Shown here: positions 39,066 through 50,699 of the stretch, one piece after another
How the letters are laid out: each line of letters opens with the position of its first letter
Numbering within the stretch: the first letter of the stretch is position 1
DNA from: Qipengyuania xiapuensis
Lineage (GTDB): Bacteria > Pseudomonadota > Alphaproteobacteria > Sphingomonadales > Sphingomonadaceae
Assembly: GCF_019711395.1 (NCBI RefSeq)
Contig: NZ_JAIGNL010000001.1
Span: 1,426,001-1,490,000, forward strand
Direction: 5' to 3'
Length of the DNA: 64,000 bases
Translations under genes and position numbers: made by a program
The notes under the pieces: model-generated
What the model saw: the letters and a program-made list of their open reading frames with translations, nothing else
What the model was told of the DNA's origin: nothing
Databases searched by the model: none

Positions 39066-40112
39066 TTACTGGATTCGCTTCACTTCGAATCCGCGTTCGG
39101 AAAGCATCGACTGCACTGAGACATCCCCGGCCAGGTGTGCAGCCCCGACAGCGAGCAGGATGCTTCCGGGCTCGTCCATCCGCTGCTCCAGCCAGACGCT
39201 CCAGTCGCGGTTGCGGTCTTCAAGGAGGACGCGCTCGAGTTCGATCTCGAAGGGGGAATCCTCGAAACCCAAGTCTTCGAGACCTTCAGTCTTGCCCTGC
39301 GCCCAGTTGTGCTCGCCCTGGAAAGGGTCGGCGAGGGCGCCCTCATCATTGAGGACCGCGTCATCCACCATGAGCGTCTCGATCGAGGAGCCGTCCCATT
39401 CGGCGAGGTCCTTCTCGAGGAGATCGAGGAGCAATTGCTCATCGATCGCGAGAAGCGCCGTCATTACTTCGAGCGAATCCTCGATCGAGCCGATGGGCTT
39501 TCCGGCCGCCGCGAACTCCGCCTCGAGAACCGATTCCACGCCGTACTCATGCTGGGACCCTTGACCTTCGAGCATCGAGATGCCCGCGCCGAACATTGCG
39601 AACAGCGGGGGCAGGCCATCGAAATAGTCCACAGGCAAGTCTGTGAGTTCGGCGATCTTGAGCCACTTCTCGCCAGCCTCGGGCGACAGGCGCTGCGAAG
39701 TGGGTGTCCGCGTCAGCGTGTCGGCGATCATCTTGGCGGTAAAGGCTGCCATCGCGCCTTCGCCGTCGGCATCGCTTGTCTCTACGACCAGCTCGTCGAC
39801 CTCGCTGACGACGTTATCGAAGGTCTCGTTCCGCCAGCGGAAGCCTTCGGGCAGCACGTGGATCGTGCCGAACATGTAGATCTTCGTGTCCTCGTCTTCG
39901 AGCAGCCAGATCGCCGGTGCGGGCTCGTAATCCTGCTCCACGACGATGGGGTCCGGCGTCCGCTGGGTGACGGAGTTTCCGGCGCCGATATTGCGCGTCG
40001 ATTTGGCGCTGCCCGGCCTTTCGTCAGTATTGATGCCCTGCGCCCAAGTGGCGGCGGGAAGCGGGGCCAGCAAGAGACTTGCGAGCACTGCTACGAGAGG
40101 CGATTTCTTCAT
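39066..40112 (-). CDS. TraB/GumN family protein (second of two)
   Basis: A 348-aa exported protein with a Sec-type signal (MKKSPLVAVLASLLLAPLPA, then ATWAQ). The domain starts IWLLEDEDTKIYMFGTIHVL, with GTIH as in its paralog at 35649, and ends WSVWLEQRMDEPGSILLAVG, then AAHLAGDVSVQSML. Overall similarity between the two is clear at both ends but the middle differs. Function unknown; presumed periplasmic metal-dependent hydrolase fold. Divergent from glyQ. Confidence 0.9.
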   Translation of the reverse strand: MKKSPLVAVLASLLLAPLPAATWAQGINTDERPGSAKSTRNIGAGNSVTQRTPDPIVVEQDYEPAPAIWLLEDEDTKIYMFGTIHVLPEGFRWRNETFDNVVSEVDELVVETSDADGEGAMAAFTAKMIADTLTRTPTSQRLSPEAGEKWLKIAELTDLPVDYFDGLPPLFAMFGAGISMLEGQGSQHEYGVESVLEAEFAAAGKPIGSIEDSLEVMTALLAIDEQLLLDLLEKDLAEWDGSSIETLMVDDAVLNDEGALADPFQGEHNWAQGKTEGLEDLGFEDSPFEIELERVLLEDRNRDWSVWLEQRMDEPGSILLAVGAAHLAGDVSVQSMLSERGFEVKRIQ

Positions 40113-40221
40113 GTGACCCTTTCAGAATACTTCGGCGAGCATAGGGTCGCGGTGTGCGATGCGCAATCGCGCCGCAATGCGGCATTGACCGCTTTTCGCG
40201 CATCCGCCATTGCGCCGCTCC

Positions 40222-41121
40222 ATGGACCGTAATCCGCGTAAATCCTTCCAGGACATGATCCTCGCGCTCCACGATTTCTGGAGTGCCAACGGGTGCCTCA
40301 TCCTGCAGCCCTACGACATGCGTATGGGCGCGGGCACCTTCCACACCGCCACGACGCTGCGCGCGCTGGGGCCCGAGCCGTGGAACGCGGCCTTCGTGCA
40401 ACCTTGCCGCCGCCCGACCGACGGCCGCTATGGCGAGAACCCGAACCGCCTGCAGCACTATTACCAGTACCAGGTGATCCTGAAGCCGAGCCCGGCGAAC
40501 ATCCAGGACCTCTACCTCGAAAGCCTGCGTGTGATCGGCATCGATCCCTTGAAGCACGACATCCGCTTCGTGGAAGACGACTGGGAAAGCCCGACGCTGG
40601 GCGCTTGGGGTCTTGGCTGGGAAGTCTGGTGTGACGGGATGGAAGTCACCCAGTTCACCTATTTCCAGCAGATGGGCGGCTTCGACTGCAAGCCTGTCGC
40701 GGGCGAGCTGACCTACGGGCTCGAACGTCTCGCCATGTATATCCAGGGCGTCGACAACGTCTATGATCTCGACTTCAACGGGCGGGGCGTCACCTATGGC
40801 GACGTCTTCCTCGAAAACGAGAAGCAGATGTCGAAGTGGAACTTCGAAGTCGCCGATACCGATGCGCTCTTCGACCTGTTCAACAAGGCCGAGGCCGAGT
40901 GCAGGAATGCGCTCGCCAACGAAGTGCCCATTGCCGCCTATGAGCAGGCGATCGAGGCCAGCCACATCTTCAACCTGCTGCAGGCACGCGGCGTAATCAG
41001 CGTGCAGGAACGCGCCAGCTACATGGGCCGCGTCCGCGATCTCGCCCGCGGCAGCTGCGAAGCCTACATGGAAAAGGAAGCGCCCGTGTGGGCCGAGAAA
41101 TATCCGGAGTGGTCGAAATGA
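40222..41121 (+). CDS. glyQ: Glycine--tRNA ligase alpha subunit
   Basis: Catalytic subunit of bacterial-type (alpha2 beta2) glycyl-tRNA synthetase. A 299-aa protein starting [20 protein letters not shown], with [18 protein letters not shown] and [15 protein letters not shown] typical of the class II core. Stop overlaps the glyS start (ATGA). Confidence 0.97.
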   Translation: MDRNPRKSFQDMILALHDFWSANGCLILQPYDMRMGAGTFHTATTLRALGPEPWNAAFVQPCRRPTDGRYGENPNRLQHYYQYQVILKPSPANIQDLYLESLRVIGIDPLKHDIRFVEDDWESPTLGAWGLGWEVWCDGMEVTQFTYFQQMGGFDCKPVAGELTYGLERLAMYIQGVDNVYDLDFNGRGVTYGDVFLENEKQMSKWNFEVADTDALFDLFNKAEAECRNALANEVPIAAYEQAIEASHIFNLLQARGVISVQERASYMGRVRDLARGSCEAYMEKEAPVWAEKYPEWSK

Positions 41122-43277
41122 GCGACTTCCTCCTCGAACTGCGCAGCGAAGAAATCCCCGCCCGCATGCAGGCCGGTGCGCGCGCCGAACTCGAAAAGCT
41201 GTTCCGCCGCGAGATGGACGCTGCCGGTGTCACGACGGGCGAGATCACCGTCTGGTCGACCCCGCGCCGTCTTGCGCTGATCGCACGCGGGCTGCCCGAG
41301 GCTACCGAGGCCGTCAGCGAAGAATTGAAAGGCCCTCCGGTCGGAGCGCCCGACCAGGCCATCGACGGTTTCTGCCGCAAGGCCGGTGTCGACAAGGCAT
41401 CGCTCGAAACGCGCGATGTGAAGGGCAGGGCGACCTACTTCGCGGTGAAGAACGTGCCCGGCCGTGCGACCAAGAACCTGCTCGCGGAAGCGATCCCCGC
41501 GATCATCCGCGATTTCAGCTGGCCCAAGTCGATGCGCTGGGGCGCGGCCTCGATCAGCACCGAGTCCTTGCGCTGGGTGCGCCCGCTGTCGGGCATCGTC
41601 GCGCTGCTGGGCGACGATGTGGTCGAATGCGAGGTGCATGGCGTCACTTCTGGCTCGGTCACGCTGGGCCACCGCTTCCATCATTCGGGCGATATCACAA
41701 TCGGCAATGCCGACGACTACGCGATGAAGCTGCGCGCCGGTCACGTAATCGTCGACCACGAAGAGCGTCAGGACCTTATCCGCTCGGGCGCATCCAGAGT
41801 CGCCTCCGACGCCGGTCTCAAGCTGGTCGAAGACGAAGGTCTCGTCATCGAGAACGCCGGCCTTACCGAATGGCCCGTTCCGCTGCTCGGCCGTTTCGAA
41901 GAGGACTTCCTCGAGGTCCCGCCCGAGACGATCCAGCTCACCGCGCGCGTGAACCAGAAGTATTTCGTCTGCGAAGACGACAAGGGCGAACTCGCCAACG
42001 CCTTCATCTGCACCGCCAATATCGAGGCGGAAGACGGCGGCGCGCGCGTGGTCGACGGCAACCGCAAGGTTCTCGCCGCACGCCTTTCCGACGCGCGCTT
42101 CTTCTGGGACGTCGACCGCAAGAAGACCCTGGCGCAACACGCCAAGGGGCTGGAGCGCATCACTTTCCACGAGAAGCTGGGCACGGTCGCCGACAAGGTG
42201 GACCGCGTGGCGAAGCTGGCCGACTGGCTGGTTTTCGACGCCAAGGCTCCGAACGGCGATCACAAACTTGCGCGTCAGGCTGCCGAGTTGAGCAAGGCCG
42301 ATCTCGTCACCGAAATGGTGGGCGAGTTTCCCGAGCTTCAGGGCCTGATGGGCGGATACTACGCCAAGGCCGAGGGCCTGCCGGCCGAAGTATCGGAAGC
42401 GATCCGCGACCATTACAAGCCGGTCGGCGCGAATGACGAAGTGCCAACCGCGCCGACCACGGTTGCCGTCAGCCTCGCAGACAAGCTCGACAATCTTTTG
42501 AGCTTCTTCAAGATCGACATCCTGCCGACCGGTTCGAAGGACCCCTTCGCGCTCCGCCGCGCAGCTCTCGGTTACCTGCGTCTCGTTCAGGCGAACAATC
42601 TCAAGCTTTCGCTCGATACGGTAATCCACGCATGGGATGGCCGCCCGAATACCGATCTCGCCGAAAAACTTGCCGACTTCCTCCTCGACCGCCTCGCCGT
42701 GCAATTGCGCGACGAAGGCGTTCGCCATGATTACATCCAGGCATCACGAAACTGGCAGGGTCGCCCCGACATGCGCGTCGACCGCGTGGAGGCACGTGCG
42801 AGGGCTCTGGCAGACTTCCTCGGGACCGAAGACGGAGCAAACCTGCTTGCCGGCTACAAGCGCGCGGCCAACATCCTGAAGAAGGAAGACTGGCACGGCG
42901 CGGAGGGTGAAATTGCCCGCACCGGCGAGGAAGACCCGCTCGCGCTGGTCGATGATCCGGACATGAAGGCCGTTGTCGAAGCCAAGATGGCCGAGCGCCA
43001 CGCCAAAGAGCTTTCCTACGACTTCGAGCCTGCCGAAAAGGCACTCATGGATGCACTCGGGAAAGCGGAACCGGCGGCGGCCAAAGCCATTGAATCGGAA
43101 GACTTCTCTGGCGCAATGGCAGCTCTGGCAAGCCTGCGCGCACCGATCGACCGCTTCTTCGATGAAGTGACGGTAAATGCTGATGAAGAAAACAAGCGGG
43201 CACATCGTCTCGACCTGCTTGCGGACTTCCGTGCTGCAGTGCACAAAGTCGCCGATTTCAGCCGGATCGAAGGCTGA
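41118..43277 (+). CDS. glyS: Glycine--tRNA ligase beta subunit
   Basis: tRNA-binding subunit of glycyl-tRNA synthetase. A 719-aa protein from the ATG at 41118 ([17 protein letters not shown]), which overlaps the glyQ stop by 4 nt. FMN-like signatures of the family are present: [14 protein letters not shown]-type [10 protein letters not shown], and the C-terminal DALR-type anticodon domain ([20 protein letters not shown]). Full length. Confidence 0.97.
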   Translation: MSDFLLELRSEEIPARMQAGARAELEKLFRREMDAAGVTTGEITVWSTPRRLALIARGLPEATEAVSEELKGPPVGAPDQAIDGFCRKAGVDKASLETRDVKGRATYFAVKNVPGRATKNLLAEAIPAIIRDFSWPKSMRWGAASISTESLRWVRPLSGIVALLGDDVVECEVHGVTSGSVTLGHRFHHSGDITIGNADDYAMKLRAGHVIVDHEERQDLIRSGASRVASDAGLKLVEDEGLVIENAGLTEWPVPLLGRFEEDFLEVPPETIQLTARVNQKYFVCEDDKGELANAFICTANIEAEDGGARVVDGNRKVLAARLSDARFFWDVDRKKTLAQHAKGLERITFHEKLGTVADKVDRVAKLADWLVFDAKAPNGDHKLARQAAELSKADLVTEMVGEFPELQGLMGGYYAKAEGLPAEVSEAIRDHYKPVGANDEVPTAPTTVAVSLADKLDNLLSFFKIDILPTGSKDPFALRRAALGYLRLVQANNLKLSLDTVIHAWDGRPNTDLAEKLADFLLDRLAVQLRDEGVRHDYIQASRNWQGRPDMRVDRVEARARALADFLGTEDGANLLAGYKRAANILKKEDWHGAEGEIARTGEEDPLALVDDPDMKAVVEAKMAERHAKELSYDFEPAEKALMDALGKAEPAAAKAIESEDFSGAMAALASLRAPIDRFFDEVTVNADEENKRAHRLDLLADFRAAVHKVADFSRIEG

Positions 43278-43334
43278 CGAGATTACATCGCCTGGACCCT
43301 GTTCCAAGCGTTCCAAGCTGTAGGAATTGCGTTG

Positions 43335-45997
<2,663 letters not shown>

Positions 45998-46001
<4 letters not shown>

Positions 46002-46756
46002 TCTTTCCAGCCGGTTAGAGTCAGAACCTCGAAGGTTTCGAGGACGCGGCCCTGCTGGTTCGCGGCCTGCAGGAAGGCCTCGCGGGCGCGTTCAAGCGAA
46101 TTCTTGCCGAGCGCCGGGGCGCGCGAGGCGAGGCTCGAACCCAGGCCCTGGTCACGCAGGTCAGAGACAAGCTTGTCGAGCGATCCGAACGAGACCTCGA
46201 GCGCATGGCTGTCCACTACCTGCCGCTTGAACAGCGCGCGTTGCATCAACGCCGAGGCGGCAGCATTGTCGACCAGCGGGTGCATCCGCGCAGCGGGCCT
46301 GTCCGGTTCTGCAGCGATCATCGCACGACGCAGGTTTGCGAGACTTCCCGCACCCACGATGCTGGCGATCATGATGCCGTCCTTGGTCAGAGCATTACGG
46401 ATGTGGAGCAAGGCGCCGGGCAGATCGTTCACGCGGTCGAGTGAGGCGAGGCTCACTATCAAGTCATAGGGCGCACCCTCGATCGGTAGCTCCTCGTCCA
46501 TCGTCCGGACATTCGCCTCATCGACCTTGGCTCCGCGGCCACGCAATGAGAGCGCAAGCGTGTCGGTCCAGTCACCGATGACAAGCACGCGCGCCGGTTC
46601 GAAGCGCATGAATTCGAGCCGGTCGAGAACATCCTCGACCATGTCCTGCAGGACGTAGCGTGCAGCGTCGCGCTGCGACTGGCGGACAAGCGCACGGCGC
46701 AGTCCGGCGCGACGGCGGTCGCGGCTGAAAATTCGGGGAGGGCTTTGCGAATCCAT
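45998..46756 (-). CDS. SAM-dependent methyltransferase (BioC/NDUFAF5-like)
   Basis: A 252-aa class I methyltransferase from the ATG at 46756 (MDSQSPPRIFSRDRRRAGLR). The SAM-binding part (ARVLVIGDWTDTLALSLRGR) lacks the usual GxGxG, having GDWTDT instead, and post-I/II motifs are YDLIVSLASLDRVNDLPGAL and IRNALTKDGIMIASI. Alphaproteobacterial homologues resemble NDUFAF5, which acts on complex I assembly, and typically lie beside comF, as here. Whether SAM binds is uncertain given the altered motif I. Divergent from comF with overlapping start regions. Confidence 0.82.
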
Positions 46757-46810
46757 CGCGATGCACCTGCCGTGCTTGCATCGGCCGCGCAAGCCGTGCA
46801 GCAAGACCTT

Positions 46811-47578
46811 GTGGGGAGAGTAACCAAACTGCGTCAAACGCTTGGCGAGGGTTTAGCACCGATCGTCGACCTCGTTTATCCGCCTCGTTGCCCGTCTTGC
46901 GGCGAGGGTATCGGAGAGCATGGCGGGCTGTGCGCGGACTGCTGGATCGGCCTTGCCATCCCGACCGAACCGAGCTGCGCGCTCTGCCAGAGACCATTCG
47001 GTGATAGGGGACCGGGAGAGGGAGCAGCCTGTGCACCCTGTATGGCTGCGCCCCCGGTACATGACGGGATCGCTGCGGGAACGCTCTATACAGACACTGC
47101 GCGAAAACTTGTGCTGGCGCTCAAGCACGGACGCCGTATCGCCCTCGCACCGATGCTGGCACGACTAATTGCGGCCCGGTTGCCTGAAGCCGAGAGTGGG
47201 GGCAGGCTGATCGTGCCCGTTCCATTGCACCGTTGGCGCCTGTGGCAACGCGGCTTCAATCAGGCGGCCCTGCTGGCACGCGAGCTCGGACGGTCCGGGC
47301 AGGGTGAACTCTTCGTCGACGGGCTCAAACGTGTGAAGCGTACACCCAGCCTCGGAGGAATGGGGGCGAAAGCGCGGGCGAGGGTGCTTTCCGGCGCGAT
47401 CTCGGTGCCACAGCCCGAGCGGATTAAGGGACGCCATATCCTGCTGGTGGACGACGTGCTCACTTCGGGCGCAACCAGCACGGCCTGCGTCAAGGCGCTC
47501 AAGCGTGCCGGGGCAAAATCGGTCGTGATAGCCTGCTTCGCGCGGGTGCTGGACGAGGCGCTGGAACACGCCGCATAA
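46811..47578 (+). CDS. ComF family phosphoribosyltransferase-like protein
   Basis: About 255 aa from the GTG at 46811; a TTG at 46745 would add 22 residues but runs into the start of the divergent methyltransferase gene. Four-Cys zinc ribbon halves are PRCPSCGEGIGEHGGLCADC and CALCQRPFGD...ACAPC. The PRTase domain has the PRPP loop ILLVDDVLTSGATS near residue 205 and PVPLHRWRLWQRGFNQA. ComF proteins act in natural transformation in some species; DNA uptake here is not shown. The start is the uncertain part. Confidence 0.87.
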   Translation: MGRVTKLRQTLGEGLAPIVDLVYPPRCPSCGEGIGEHGGLCADCWIGLAIPTEPSCALCQRPFGDRGPGEGAACAPCMAAPPVHDGIAAGTLYTDTARKLVLALKHGRRIALAPMLARLIAARLPEAESGGRLIVPVPLHRWRLWQRGFNQAALLARELGRSGQGELFVDGLKRVKRTPSLGGMGAKARARVLSGAISVPQPERIKGRHILLVDDVLTSGATSTACVKALKRAGAKSVVIACFARVLDEALEHAA

Positions 47579-47610
47579 ACGAAACGCCCGGGATCTCTCG
47601 ATCCCGGGCG
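47576..47610 (-). terminator. Rho-independent terminator of the candidate ncRNA
   Basis: CGCCCGGGATC (47585-47595), loop TCTC, GATCCCGGGCG (47600-47610): perfect 11-bp stem. The T-rich tail (TTTCGTTTA) occurs only on the minus strand; the plus side continues CCACGTG, so it is not a normal comF terminator. Confidence 0.75.
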
Positions 47611-47789
47611 CCACGTGACGAAATACACCGGATCATGTTGGTGCTGCCCCCCAGCATGCACCAGATCCTATCCCTCATCGTTACCGGGTGCGCCGCATAA
47701 AACCCCCATGCGGCCGCGGACCCGGGACCCCCTGAACCTGGCGCTCTCGCGGCACCGTCGTTCCGGTGGACAGGCCACACATGACCTGT
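47577..47789 (-). ncRNA. Candidate structured noncoding RNA between comF and hisI
   Basis: Intergenic stretch (47579-47914) without a coding frame but with an ordered minus-strand transcription unit. Promoter: TTGAGG (47824-47819), 17 nt, ATTAAC (47801-47796). Hairpins include ACAGG/CCTGT (47770-47789), CACCG/CGGTG (47753-47768), a composite CCGGGT + ATGCGGC stem (47684-47725) and GGATC/TGGTGC...GCACCA/GATCC (47630-47668). It ends in an 11-bp, tetraloop terminator with TTTCGTTT. GCGCCAG/CTGGTGC can also close a bubble around the composite stem, recalling 6S RNA, but I cannot identify it. No SRP, tmRNA or RNase P signature is seen. Confidence 0.6.
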
Positions 47790-47795
47790 GAGAAC

Positions 47796-47824
47796 GTTAA
47801 TCTCCGAAAATGCCCGTTCCTCAA
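47796..47824 (-). promoter_or_regulatory. Candidate promoter of the ncRNA
   Basis: Minus-strand -35 TTGAGG (47824-47819) and -10 ATTAAC (47801-47796) separated by 17 nt. Predicted start is near 47789, just at the first hairpin. Confidence 0.45.
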
Positions 47825-47914
47825 ACAGGCTTGTTCCCCTATGTACGATTTTGGGATCAGCTTGTGGTTATCCTGCAACAAGATGTCGCAAACATACAAA
47901 TAGCGGAGACAAGA

Positions 47915-48289
47915 TTGTCCGACGCCAAGACCATGCGCGAGAGCGGTAGTGAATTCATGCCCAAGTTCGATGACAAGGGCCTGCTGACTGCGGTGGTTCT
48001 CGATGCCGATTCTTCGCAGGTTCTCATGGTAGCTTTCATGGACGAAGAAGCGCTTGAGGCTACCTTGGAAAGCGGTGAGGCGCATTTCCATTCGCGTTCG
48101 CGCGGCAAGCTTTGGAAGAAGGGCGAGACCTCCGGTAATGTCCTGAGCGTCGACGAGGTCCTGGTGGACTGTGATCAGGATGCCCTGGTGCTCAGATGTC
48201 GTCCGAAGGGGCCGACGTGCCACACCGGCGCCCGGAGCTGCTTCTATCGAAGGCTGGACGAGGGCATTCTCCAACCCGTCAATTCTTGA
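47915..48289 (+). CDS. hisI: Phosphoribosyl-AMP cyclohydrolase
   Basis: Third step of histidine biosynthesis, opening the adenine ring of PR-AMP. A 124-aa protein from the TTG at 47915, which has GGAG 7 nt upstream; an ATG at 47933 lacks a site. Zn/Mg ligand motifs are [34 protein letters not shown] and SCFYRRL. It is the monofunctional HisI form without HisE. Earlier in-frame codons (back to 47810) overlap the ncRNA promoter and are not needed. Confidence 0.93.
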   Translation: MSDAKTMRESGSEFMPKFDDKGLLTAVVLDADSSQVLMVAFMDEEALEATLESGEAHFHSRSRGKLWKKGETSGNVLSVDEVLVDCDQDALVLRCRPKGPTCHTGARSCFYRRLDEGILQPVNS

Positions 48290-48320
48290 CGCTTACGTAA
48301 ACGTTGGGTAGGAAAGCGAC

Positions 48321-48764
48321 ATGACCCAGTCGCTTCCAATCCCAGAGAATGACCGTCGCCATGCAGGGGCGCATCTAGAGCGGCCCGACAAGCTCGAGCG
48401 TGAGCAGTATTCGATCTCCGATCTCACCAGCGAGTTCGGTTGTACGGCCCGCGCACTTCGTTTCTACGAGGACGAAGGGCTGATCGCTCCTTCGCGCGTC
48501 GGTCTGACCCGCATCTATTCAAAGCGCGATCGCGCTCGCCTTGCGTGGATCATGCGCGCCAAGAACGTCGGCTTCTCGCTGACCGAAATCCGCGAGATGA
48601 TCGACCTGTACGATCTCGACGATGGCCGTGCCGAACAGCGGCGCGTCACGCTCGAGAAGTGCAGGAAGCACGTTGCCAAGCTGAAGGCGCAGCGTGCCGA
48701 TATCGACAGTTCGATCAAGGAACTGACCGAGTTCATCGGGCTTGTCGAAGAACAGCTCGACTAA
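48321..48764 (+). CDS. MerR family transcriptional regulator
   Basis: A 147-aa regulator with a 27-residue N-terminal extension before the MerR winged HTH (YSISDLTSEFGCTARALRFY, then EDEGLIAPSRVGLTRIYSKR), followed by a coiled coil. No metal-binding cysteine cluster, so not a metal sensor; it resembles LiuR/PsrA-type acyl-CoA-catabolism regulators of the MerR class. It is immediately upstream (54 bp) of and codirectional with the acyl-CoA dehydrogenase gene, which is the likely target. Confidence 0.9.
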   Translation: MTQSLPIPENDRRHAGAHLERPDKLEREQYSISDLTSEFGCTARALRFYEDEGLIAPSRVGLTRIYSKRDRARLAWIMRAKNVGFSLTEIREMIDLYDLDDGRAEQRRVTLEKCRKHVAKLKAQRADIDSSIKELTEFIGLVEEQLD

Positions 48765-48818
48765 TCTTTTCCTCCCCGGCGAGACGCCAGAAAAACAACC
48801 TCTCTCCAAGGACAAACA

Positions 48819-50624
48819 ATGCCCACCTATACCGCTCCCACCCGCGACACGCGCTTCATCATCAACGAAGTCCTCGAGCTCGCGAATTACAGCAACCTTC
48901 CCGGTTTCGAGATGGCGACCGACGATGTGACCGATGCGGTCATCAATGAAGGCGGCAAGTTCTGCGCCGAGGTTCTCGCGCCGCTCAACCGCGTTGGCGA
49001 CGAAGTGGGCTGCGTACGCAATGAAGACGGTTCGGTGACCACGCCTCCGGGTTTCAAGGAAGCCTTCGACCAGTTCCGCGAGGCAGGGTGGGGCACGCTC
49101 GCTCACTCGGAAGAATTCGGTGGGCAGGGCATGCCGCATGTCCTCGGCTTCGTGATGGAAGAGTTCATCTCCAGCGCGAACCAGGCTTTCGGAATGTATC
49201 CGGGCCTCACCAACGGCGCCATCAGTGCGCTGGTCGCAAAGGGTTCGGAAGAGCAGAAGGCAATGTACCTGCCGAAGATGGTCTCGGGCGAATGGACCGG
49301 CACCATGAACCTGACCGAGCCGCATTGCGGTACCGACCTCGGTATGATCCGCACAAAGGCGGAACCGCAGGCTGACGGCAGTTACGCGATCACCGGCACC
49401 AAGATCTTCATTTCGGCCGGCGAACACGACATGAGCGAGAACATCATCCATCTGGTGCTCGCCAAGACGCCGGGCGCGCCTGACAGCACCAAGGGTATTT
49501 CGCTGTTCGTGGTGCCGAAGTTCATCGTCAACGACGATGGTTCGGTTGGCGAACGCAATGGCGTGATGTGCGGTTCGATCGAGCACAAGATGGGCATCCA
49601 CGGCAACTCGACCTGCGTGCTCAACTACGATGGCGCGAAGGGATGGCTTGTCGGTGAAGAGAACAAAGGCCTCGCTGCCATGTTCATCATGATGAACGCT
49701 GCGCGCCTCGGCGTCGGCATTCAGGGCCTGAGCCAGGCCGAAGTCGCTTATCAGAACGCCGTCGCCTACGCGCTCGACCGTCGTCAGGGCCGCGCCCTGA
49801 CCGGTCCGGCAGAACCAGAAGCGCAGGCCGATCCGATCTTCGTGCACCCCGACGTTCGCCGGATGCTGATGGACGCCAAGTCCTTCACCGAGGGCATGCG
49901 CGCTCTTGCACTTTGGGGCGGCCTGCTGGTCGACCTGACGCACAAGGCACAGACCGAGGAAGAGCGCGAGGAAGCAGATCTCCTGCTCGGCCTGATGACC
50001 CCAGTCATCAAGGGCTACGGCACCGACAAGGGCTATGAAGTCGCCACCAACATGCAGCAGGTCTTCGGTGGCCACGGCTACATCGAGGAATGGGGCATGA
50101 GCCAGTTCGTGCGCGATGCCCGTATCGCCCAGATCTACGAAGGAACCAACGGTGTTCAGGCCATGGACCTTTGCGGACGCAAGCTCGCCCAGAAGGGCGG
50201 CGCAGCGGTGCAGGCGTTCTTCAAGCATGTCGGCGAGGAAATCGCTGCTGCGAAGGAAGTCGACGAGCTGAAGGAAATGGCAGAGCAGCTCGAAAAGGCA
50301 CTCGGCCAGCAGCAGGCTGCGACCATGTGGTTCATGAACAATGCGATGCAGAACCCGAACCACCTCGGCGCGGGCGCACACCACTACATGCACATCATGG
50401 GCATCGTGACGCTCGGCCTGATGTGGCTCAAGATGGCCAAGGTCGCCGCTGCCAAGGTCGGCAGTGCCGGCGACGAGAAGGCCTTCTACGAGCAGAAGCT
50501 TGCCACCGCGCGCTATTACATGGACCGCTACCTGCCCGACGCAGGCGCACTGCGCCGCAAGCTCGAAGCCGGTAGCGACAGCTTGATGGCGCTTGGCGAG
50601 GATGCATTCGCAACCGCCGCCTAA
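48819..50624 (+). CDS. Acyl-CoA dehydrogenase with C-terminal extension (DmdC-like)
   Basis: A 601-aa flavoenzyme oxidising an acyl-CoA to enoyl-CoA. ACAD domain: [20 protein letters not shown] (FAD/substrate), [36 protein letters not shown] and the catalytic Glu in [13 protein letters not shown]. The additional ~120-residue C-terminal helical domain is that of the phenylacyl/3-methylmercaptopropionyl-CoA (DmdC-like) branch. The exact substrate is unknown. Preceded by a MerR regulator and followed by a strong terminator. Confidence 0.93.
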   Translation: MPTYTAPTRDTRFIINEVLELANYSNLPGFEMATDDVTDAVINEGGKFCAEVLAPLNRVGDEVGCVRNEDGSVTTPPGFKEAFDQFREAGWGTLAHSEEFGGQGMPHVLGFVMEEFISSANQAFGMYPGLTNGAISALVAKGSEEQKAMYLPKMVSGEWTGTMNLTEPHCGTDLGMIRTKAEPQADGSYAITGTKIFISAGEHDMSENIIHLVLAKTPGAPDSTKGISLFVVPKFIVNDDGSVGERNGVMCGSIEHKMGIHGNSTCVLNYDGAKGWLVGEENKGLAAMFIMMNAARLGVGIQGLSQAEVAYQNAVAYALDRRQGRALTGPAEPEAQADPIFVHPDVRRMLMDAKSFTEGMRALALWGGLLVDLTHKAQTEEEREEADLLLGLMTPVIKGYGTDKGYEVATNMQQVFGGHGYIEEWGMSQFVRDARIAQIYEGTNGVQAMDLCGRKLAQKGGAAVQAFFKHVGEEIAAAKEVDELKEMAEQLEKALGQQQAATMWFMNNAMQNPNHLGAGAHHYMHIMGIVTLGLMWLKMAKVAAAKVGSAGDEKAFYEQKLATARYYMDRYLPDAGALRRKLEAGSDSLMALGEDAFATAA

Positions 50625-50645
50625 CACCCTAGGTCACGACACAAG

Positions 50646-50679
50646 AAAAGGGCGCCTCCCTCGCGGGTGGCGCCCTTTT
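50646..50679. terminator. Bidirectional terminator after the acyl-CoA dehydrogenase gene
   Basis: AAAAGGGCGCC (50646-50656), 12-nt loop, GGCGCCCTTTT (50669-50679). Serves the dehydrogenase (+) and the convergent S9 peptidase gene (-). Confidence 0.9.
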
Positions 50680-50699
50680 CGTTTGGTTGCTCAGCTGGC

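Noticed and set aside
47577-47789. SRP RNA, tmRNA or RNase P RNA
   Set aside because: No GGTCAGG...GGAAGG-type SRP loop, no tag frame or tRNA-like ends, and far too short for RNase P.
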